Shown here: piece after piece, positions 31,986 through 37,219 of the stretch
Position numbering within the stretch: position 1 is the first letter of the stretch
Layout of the letters: each line of letters starts with the position of its first letter
NCBI GenBank assembly: GCA_021323595.1
Contig: JAJPKR010000051.1
Coordinates: 1-37,219, forward strand
Origin: Terriglobia bacterium
Lineage (GTDB): Bacteria > Acidobacteriota > Terriglobia > Terriglobales > SCQP01
DNA: 37,219 bases
Reading direction: 5' to 3'
Position numbers and translations under genes: made by a program
The notes under the pieces: model-generated
Told to the model about the DNA's origin: nothing
Databases searched by the model: none
What the model saw: only the letters and a program-made list of their open reading frames with translations

Positions 31986-34900
31986 ATGACCGGCCTTTCG
32001 CGCCTCCGCTGCGGCGCCCTTGCGGGCCTTGCCACCGCTGTCGCGATTCTGATAGTTCCGTCCCGCGTGGCTGCCCAGGTCCCCGACCCGGTACTAGCCG
32101 CGTCGGCTCCGGTTCCGGGATCGGGGCATCACTATCTCGGCGCCCCGGCGGAGACCGTCAACCCTGCCGACGGCTCGGTATCGCTGGAAATCCCGGTTCT
32201 GTTGCCGGGAGGCCGCCGACTAACCTTGCCCTTCGGGTTCCGCTATAGCAGCCGCGAGGATACCTATTTGGGGCGGCAGCAGGGCTCGGGGCCTTACGAG
32301 ATTAGCTGGATCCAGAGTCCGCCCTCCGCTTTTCAGGTGGGCGGTTGGGGCTACGACCTGCCGGTGTTGACCGTGAGCGCGGTCATAGCCGCAGCCCACG
32401 CGCAACCCACCTGCACGCAGAACAACGGGCCGGGATGCTGGGTCGTCTATCAAGAAGACGCCACCACGAATTATGTTTTTCGGGGCGTGGACGGGTCCGA
32501 ACACACGCTGTGGATCGGCGTCATGGAGCCCGACGCCCAGAGCGCAGCGGGCGACACCACCTATTCGCTCGTTAGCCCCGGCAACGCGCAGGGTGTGCTG
32601 GCAAGCACCGCCGGCTGCCAGGGCTGCGGCTTTAACGGCGCGCCGGCGGTGACGGTGACCGATGGCTCCGGGACCGTTTATCAGTTTGGCCAAATGGGAC
32701 TCGGCGTGACCCACCTGGATCCCAACGGCATCTACCGTTGGGGCGAGGCGGCGAGCTCGATCACCGACCGCAACGGCAACCAGATCGTCGCCACCGGCAC
32801 CGGCATCACCGGCACCAACGGCTATCGCGACGCGCTAGGACGGCAGGTTCTGGCTTGGACCGGTATCGGCAATAACGGCGATACAGTCAGCGTCGCCGGC
32901 CTGGCGACGCCCTTCACGCTGCACTGGGGCAATGCGACCGAGACTTTTCCCGAGCAGATGACCAATCTGGGCCCGGGCGCTTGCACGCTGGCCTCGGGAG
33001 GATCCGTGTCGGTCCCAGCGGTGACGGAAATTGACCTGCCCAACGGCCAGAAGTGGACTTTTGCCTATGAGTCGACCTACGGGCGCCTGGCTCAAGTCAA
33101 CTACCCCACGGGCGGCTACGTGCGCTACGTGTGGGGCCTGAACAGCCAGGCCGCCGCGTCGCTTTTCCCTTCGGTGCCGCTGCCGAATTACGACGACCCG
33201 CAGACGACCACCAGTTCGGATCCGTGCTCAGTCCTATTCGACGAGCCGGCGGTGACCGACCGCTACGTGAGCTACGATGGCACGCAGGAGGTGCTCCACC
33301 AGCACTTTGCCTATACGACCACCTGGGACGGGAAGAACGACGGGTATTGGACCAGCAAGCAAACCACGGTAACCAGCACCGACCTACTCACCGGCCTGGT
33401 AGCCGTTACGGTTTACAACTACGCGCCGATGGCCGAGTCGACGCCGCCCTTCCAGCAGGACACGCTCGCGCCCCAAATCCCGGTCGAGACCAGCGTGGTT
33501 TACCAGGATGGCGGCGGCCACACGCTGCGCACGGTTTACCAGACCTGGGCCAATGAGCGCGAGCTCGCCGGCCAGCAGACACAGCTCGATAACGGCCAGA
33601 GCTCGGCCGCGCTCTATTGCTACAACTCCGACGAACAGAGAACGGAGAGCGACCAGTTCGATTTCCAGCGCCAAGGGGCTGCCGGGTCGGCGCCCGGCTG
33701 CTACAGCACGGCCAGCCCCGCCCTACCGGGTGGCTGGGGCCCGTTGCTTCGACGTACCGTCACCGCCTACCACAACTTCATGGGCGGCGCCCCCTCCACC
33801 CACATCGTGAATGCGCCCGACAGCATCACAGTTTACGATGGCTCCGCGAACACCGTGGCCGCCACGACGTTCGCGTACGACGCAGGCGCGCCGGCTGCCT
33901 CGGGTGCCATCAACCTGGTCGCCCCGCCGGGTTTGCGCGGCAACCCAACCTCGGTGGCGAGGTGGGTCGGCGGAAGTAATTGGCTCACTACCAACTACGC
34001 CTGGTTCGACGACGGTCAACTGGCACAGCTAACCGACCCCGCCGGCGACGCCACCAACTGCGGCTACAATGACGCTTGGGCCAGCGGCTCTTCTCCCGGC
34101 CAGACCCACGCCTACCCCACGCTGATCACGGACGCGCTCGGCCACACGCGCAGCTACACTTGGAACTACGCGAGCGGCGAACTGGCCACCGCCAAGGACG
34201 AGAACGGCCAGACCACCAGCTTCACATACAACGATCCGCTGCTGCGGCTCACCCAGACGAACTTTCCCGACGGCGGCGAGACCACCTATGCCTACAACGA
34301 CGCTGCGCCTTCGCCCAGCCTCACCATCTCGCGCGAAATTTCCTCCGGCATTTGGGACACCAGCGTCCACACCTTCGACGGCCTCGGCCATCTGGTCGAA
34401 GCCGAGCACACCAGCGACCCGGCTGGCACCGATTACGTGCAAACAACGTATGACGGCGAGGGCCAGGCGTGGAAGGTCACGAATCCATATCGCTCGACGA
34501 GCGATCCGACCTACGGCGTTACTACGACGAACTACGACGCGCTGGGGCGCGTGACGCAAGTCACTCACCCCGACGGCAGCAGCATTTTGACCAGCTACGC
34601 CGGCGCCGCCACCGAGGTGCAAGATGAGGGCAACGGCGCCTCGCGCGTCGCGCGCATCTCGCAAGCCGACGGGCTTGGCCGCGTGATTTCCGTGTGCGAG
34701 GTGACCTCGGCCTCGCTGCCGGGCACCGGCGGCACGCCGGCAGCCTGCAACCTGGATATCGCCGCCACGGGATTCCTAACCAACTACGGCTACAGCGCCC
34801 TGGGCGACTTGACCTCGGTTGCGCAGGCCGGCTTGAACAATCGCACGTTCACCTACGACGGCCTCTCGCGGCTCACCAGCGCCGCCAATCCCGAGAGCGG

Positions 34901-37219
34901 CGCCGTGCAGTACACCTACGACGCCGCCGCCTGCGGCGCGCCGGCCTCGGCGGGCGATCTCACCTGCCGCACCGACGCGCGCGGCATCACCACCGCCTAC
35001 AGCTACGACCACCTTCACCGCCTTACCCAGAGGGCCTACTCCGACGGGACGCCGACGGTCCAGTTGGCCTATGACCAGAGCTCGGAGTGGGGCGTCGCGA
35101 CGGGCTACCCGGTCGGCCGGCTCACCGAAGAGCAGACGCTGGCCAACGGGGCGGTTCAGACCGGCGAGATCTTCGCTTATGACCCGATGGGACGCGTCAC
35201 GCGCAACGATCAATGCACGCCCTCGAACTGCGGCTCTACGTCTTGGCCGGTCAGCTACACCTACGACCTGGCCGGCGACCCGCTCACGTCAACCGACGGC
35301 GCCGGCGCCAGCTTCACCTATGGCTACGTCGGCAACTCCAGCGGGGGCGTCGCGGGTCAGCTCGCGAGCGTCACCAGCAGCCTTTCCGACTCGCAGCATC
35401 CGGCAGGGCTTCTCTCCGGAGCCGGCTACAACCCGCTTGGCGAGCTCGCCTCCGTAGATTTCGGCAACGGCGCCATCGAGACCGACACCTACGACAACCG
35501 CGGCCGGCTCACCGAGCGCCTGGTGAACGGCAACGATACCCACGCCACCGGCTCGATTTCGATCACCGGCACGGAAAGTACGAAGGGCACGCCGACCGCC
35601 GGCAGCGGCTCGGTCACGATTGGTGGCGGTCCCGACCAGAGCCTAACGCTCGGGACCAGCTCCGGCAGCGGCTCCGTCACGATCTCCGGCAGCGAGCGCA
35701 CGATCCAGCATGCTGCCACGCCCGGCACAGGGTCAGTCACGATCTCCGGGTCTGACCAAACCATAACAATCTGCAATCCGTACTGCCACACCCAGCCGGA
35801 TCAGGGTACTGTGACCGTTACGGTAAATGGCCATTCCGATACCGCAAGCTACGGCGCTGAGACTTCGGGTAATTTAGCCACAGGGCTGGCGTATACGATC
35901 AATGGCGACTCGGCCGCACCGGTTACCGCCTCCGCATCGGGCAGCACGGTCTACCTTACCGCCAAGGCCTCTGGGGCGGCCACGAACTATTCGCTCGCCA
36001 CCTCCGTCCAGTCTGACTTTGGAGTGCAATCGTTTTATGCCAACGCGTCAGGCGGCGCACTGACGGGCGGCACGGACGCCGTGACGTATTACGATTCCGG
36101 CACGCTTTCGCTCACCGTAAACGGGCAGACCTTCTCGACCGGCTATGGGCAGTCGAGCAGCAGCAGTTCTTTGGCCTCGGCGCTGGCCAGCGCCGTGCAG
36201 TCGGGCTCGGGTTACGTGAACGCTTCGGCCTCCGGCTCGACCGTTAGCCTCGTCGCCAAGACCAAGGGCGCCAGCACGAACTACTCCCTCTCGGCCAGCT
36301 CCGCAACGACGGACACCTCGCAATTTTCCGGGACCTCGTTCCCGGCCTCGCCCTCCGGCTCGACGCTGACCGGCGGCGCCAATACAACCTACTACGATAC
36401 CGGCACGGTCTCGCTCACGGTGAACGGCCAGACGTTCTCGGCCAGCTACGGCCAATCGAGCACGACCAGCTCGCTGGCCACGGCGCTGGCCAGCGCCGTG
36501 CAGTCGGGTTCGAGCTACGTCAACGCCTCGGCCTCGGGCTCAACCGTGGACCTCACGGCCAAGACCACGGGCGCGAACACCGACTACTCTCTCTCAGCGA
36601 GCTCGGCCACGGGCGACTCCTCGCAGTTCTCGAGCGCGTCGTATTCCGCCAGTGCCTCCGGATCCTCGCTCACTGGCGGCGGCTCGGAAACCTACGACTC
36701 GGGCACGGTGACGGCGACGGTGAACGGCGTGGCCGAATCGGTCAGCTATGGTCAGAACTCGACGCCCAGCTCGATCGCGAGCGCGCTCGCAAGCGCCTTC
36801 TCCGGCGATTCCAGCGTGACGGCGGCAGCCAGCGGTTCGACGGTGACCTTCACCTCGACCGCGACCGGCTGGTACACAAACTACAGCCTCTCCGCCGCCA
36901 GCGCAACGAACGATCCGGGCGCTTTCCCCTCGGGCTCGTTCACCGCGTCGCCGAGCGGATCGGCCTTGACCGGCGGGGCGGCGGCGAGCTATAGCTTCGT
37001 GTTGGGCTTTGCGCCCGACGGCGACGTGACGAGCGCCAACGACAGCGTCAACGGCGATGGGACGAGCTTCCAATACGACGGGCTCAACCGGCTGGTAGCC
37101 AGTTCCTGCACCGCCCAGTGCCCCGACGGCCAAAACACGCAGGCCTTCCGCTACGTTTACGACCGCTTCGGCAATCGCTGGCAGCAGAACGTGACGGCGG
37201 GCGCGGGCCCGAGCCCGCA
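31986..37219 (+). CDS. Exported RHS/YD-repeat protein, 3' end beyond window
   Basis: More than 1,740 residues, open to the right edge. ATG 31986 follows GAGGGGG (31973-31979). A Sec signal peptide (MTGLSRLRCGALAGLATAVA to VAAQ, residue 31) precedes an N-terminal beta-rich region, and many YD repeats begin near residue 640 (for example YTYDAAACGAP, FAYDPMGRVTRND, YTYDLAGDPLTSTDG, DTYDNRGRLTERL). From about 1188 to 1673 the YD repeats are interrupted by short GSVTISGS repeats and then four modules of about 100 residues. YD repeats resume at SYSFVLGFAPDGDVTSANDSV and YVYDRFGNRWQQNV. The RHS core and toxin tip must lie to the right. Codon use is richer in A/T than in neighbouring genes, suggesting separate ancestry. 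Confidence 0.93.
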   Translation, partial: MTGLSRLRCGALAGLATAVAILIVPSRVAAQVPDPVLAASAPVPGSGHHYLGAPAETVNPADGSVSLEIPVLLPGGRRLTLPFGFRYSSREDTYLGRQQGSGPYEISWIQSPPSAFQVGGWGYDLPVLTVSAVIAAAHAQPTCTQNNGPGCWVVYQEDATTNYVFRGVDGSEHTLWIGVMEPDAQSAAGDTTYSLVSPGNAQGVLASTAGCQGCGFNGAPAVTVTDGSGTVYQFGQMGLGVTHLDPNGIYRWGEAASSITDRNGNQIVATGTGITGTNGYRDALGRQVLAWTGIGNNGDTVSVAGLATPFTLHWGNATETFPEQMTNLGPGACTLASGGSVSVPAVTEIDLPNGQKWTFAYESTYGRLAQVNYPTGGYVRYVWGLNSQAAASLFPSVPLPNYDDPQTTTSSDPCSVLFDEPAVTDRYVSYDGTQEVLHQHFAYTTTWDGKNDGYWTSKQTTVTSTDLLTGLVAVTVYNYAPMAESTPPFQQDTLAPQIPVETSVVYQDGGGHTLRTVYQTWANERELAGQQTQLDNGQSSAALYCYNSDEQRTESDQFDFQRQGAAGSAPGCYSTASPALPGGWGPLLRRTVTAYHNFMGGAPSTHIVNAPDSITVYDGSANTVAATTFAYDAGAPAASGAINLVAPPGLRGNPTSVARWVGGSNWLTTNYAWFDDGQLAQLTDPAGDATNCGYNDAWASGSSPGQTHAYPTLITDALGHTRSYTWNYASGELATAKDENGQTTSFTYNDPLLRLTQTNFPDGGETTYAYNDAAPSPSLTISREISSGIWDTSVHTFDGLGHLVEAEHTSDPAGTDYVQTTYDGEGQAWKVTNPYRSTSDPTYGVTTTNYDALGRVTQVTHPDGSSILTSYAGAATEVQDEGNGASRVARISQADGLGRVISVCEVTSASLPGTGGTPAACNLDIAATGFLTNYGYSALGDLTSVAQAGLNNRTFTYDGLSRLTSAANPESGAVQYTYDAAACGAPASAGDLTCRTDARGITTAYSYDHLHRLTQRAYSDGTPTVQLAYDQSSEWGVATGYPVGRLTEEQTLANGAVQTGEIFAYDPMGRVTRNDQCTPSNCGSTSWPVSYTYDLAGDPLTSTDGAGASFTYGYVGNSSGGVAGQLASVTSSLSDSQHPAGLLSGAGYNPLGELASVDFGNGAIETDTYDNRGRLTERLVNGNDTHATGSISITGTESTKGTPTAGSGSVTIGGGPDQSLTLGTSSGSGSVTISGSERTIQHAATPGTGSVTISGSDQTITICNPYCHTQPDQGTVTVTVNGHSDTASYGAETSGNLATGLAYTINGDSAAPVTASASGSTVYLTAKASGAATNYSLATSVQSDFGVQSFYANASGGALTGGTDAVTYYDSGTLSLTVNGQTFSTGYGQSSSSSSLASALASAVQSGSGYVNASASGSTVSLVAKTKGASTNYSLSASSATTDTSQFSGTSFPASPSGSTLTGGANTTYYDTGTVSLTVNGQTFSASYGQSSTTSSLATALASAVQSGSSYVNASASGSTVDLTAKTTGANTDYSLSASSATGDSSQFSSASYSASASGSSLTGGGSETYDSGTVTATVNGVAESVSYGQNSTPSSIASALASAFSGDSSVTAAASGSTVTFTSTATGWYTNYSLSAASATNDPGAFPSGSFTASPSGSALTGGAAASYSFVLGFAPDGDVTSANDSVNGDGTSFQYDGLNRLVASSCTAQCPDGQNTQAFRYVYDRFGNRWQQNVTAGAGPSP
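35547..35790 (+). repeat. Four short GSVTISGS-type protein repeats in RHS 2
   Basis: Within the RHS frame the lines TGSISITGTE, GSGSVTIGGGPDQS, GSGSVTISGSERT and GTGSVTISGSDQT recur about every 20-24 residues. They form a degenerate beta-strand repeat leading into the larger modules, with a CNPYCH linker at the end. Confidence 0.8.
35805..37001 (+). repeat. Four tandem modules of about 100 residues in RHS 2
   Basis: The modules start at 35805, 36099, 36402 and 36702 (294, 303, 300 and about 300 bases). Each has the order GTVSLTVNGQTF, SYGQSS, SSLASALASAVQSGS, VNASASGSTV, LTAKTTGANTDYSLS, then SGSTLTGG. The second and third are nearly identical over long stretches, including at DNA level; the first and fourth are more diverged. 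They look like immunoglobulin- or adhesin-type beta-sandwich repeats that lengthen the exported protein; no named domain is claimed. Confidence 0.9.

Noticed and set aside
35547-37001. CRISPR or other DNA-level repeat array
   Set aside because: The repeats are about 300 bases, stay in frame and are conserved as protein modules, so they are coding repeats of the RHS gene.

Overview
This is a high-GC bacterial chromosome segment. Most of it is conserved core metabolism and housekeeping, interrupted by two RHS/YD-repeat loci of accessory type. RHS proteins with Sec signals and many YD repeats, the archaeal/fungal-type aspartate-semialdehyde dehydrogenase, the xfp-ackA pair, an RHS gene full of Gly/Ser/Thr-rich modules and a PadR-style TACTCTGC palindrome together suggest Acidobacteriota. 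That placement is inference; no rRNA or other phylogenetic marker is present. No tRNA, rRNA, CRISPR array or transposase was seen.

Layout. (1) 1-3970, minus: an FAD/NAD(P)H reductase, acetate kinase (ackA) and phosphoketolase (xfp, cut by the left edge). The ackA/xfp coding sequences overlap, and together they form a phosphoketolase-acetate shunt that makes ATP. (2) 4084-4859: a two-CBS protein converging on a small exported protein. (3) 4957-9435, minus: a PpiD/SurA-like membrane-anchored prolyl isomerase, asd and lysC in tight order, with a recognisable promoter. pheA (prephenate dehydratase) diverges from it, followed by lon. (4) 12904-14737: a YgfZ/GcvT-like folate protein and a divergent, degenerate ECF-sigma-like protein. 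(5) 15335-18206, plus: RHS locus 1. It holds an exported RHS N-terminal fragment, then after a stop a short RHS core with an NlpC/P60-like Cys-His tip, then an exported protein overlapping it by ATGA (likely immunity). (6) 18304-24706, minus: a TetR-led aerobic aromatic-CoA operon (TetR, enoyl-CoA hydratase, aldehyde dehydrogenase, BoxB-like di-iron oxygenase, a second hydratase, a TPR protein) with promoter and operator visible. (7) 24830-30000: a small membrane protein behind a perfect palindrome, an exported GH31 glucosidase and a PfkB-family sugar kinase. (8) 29472-31182, plus: recO and glyQ. (9) 31986 to the right edge, plus: RHS locus 2, an exported protein of more than 1,740 residues. 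Its YD repeats are interrupted by short GSVTISGS-type repeats and four tandem modules of about 100 residues.

The two RHS loci are the accessory part. Locus 1 looks like a truncated or split RHS gene that keeps its signal region, core, peptidoglycan-hydrolase-like tip and a translationally coupled cognate protein. Locus 2 sits where glyS would commonly follow glyQ, and its toxin tip lies beyond the window. The aromatic-CoA operon is also notable: its oxygenase keeps the spacing of the BoxB iron ligands but is about 100 residues shorter than classical BoxB, and the reductase, lyase and CoA ligase of the box pathway are not next to it.
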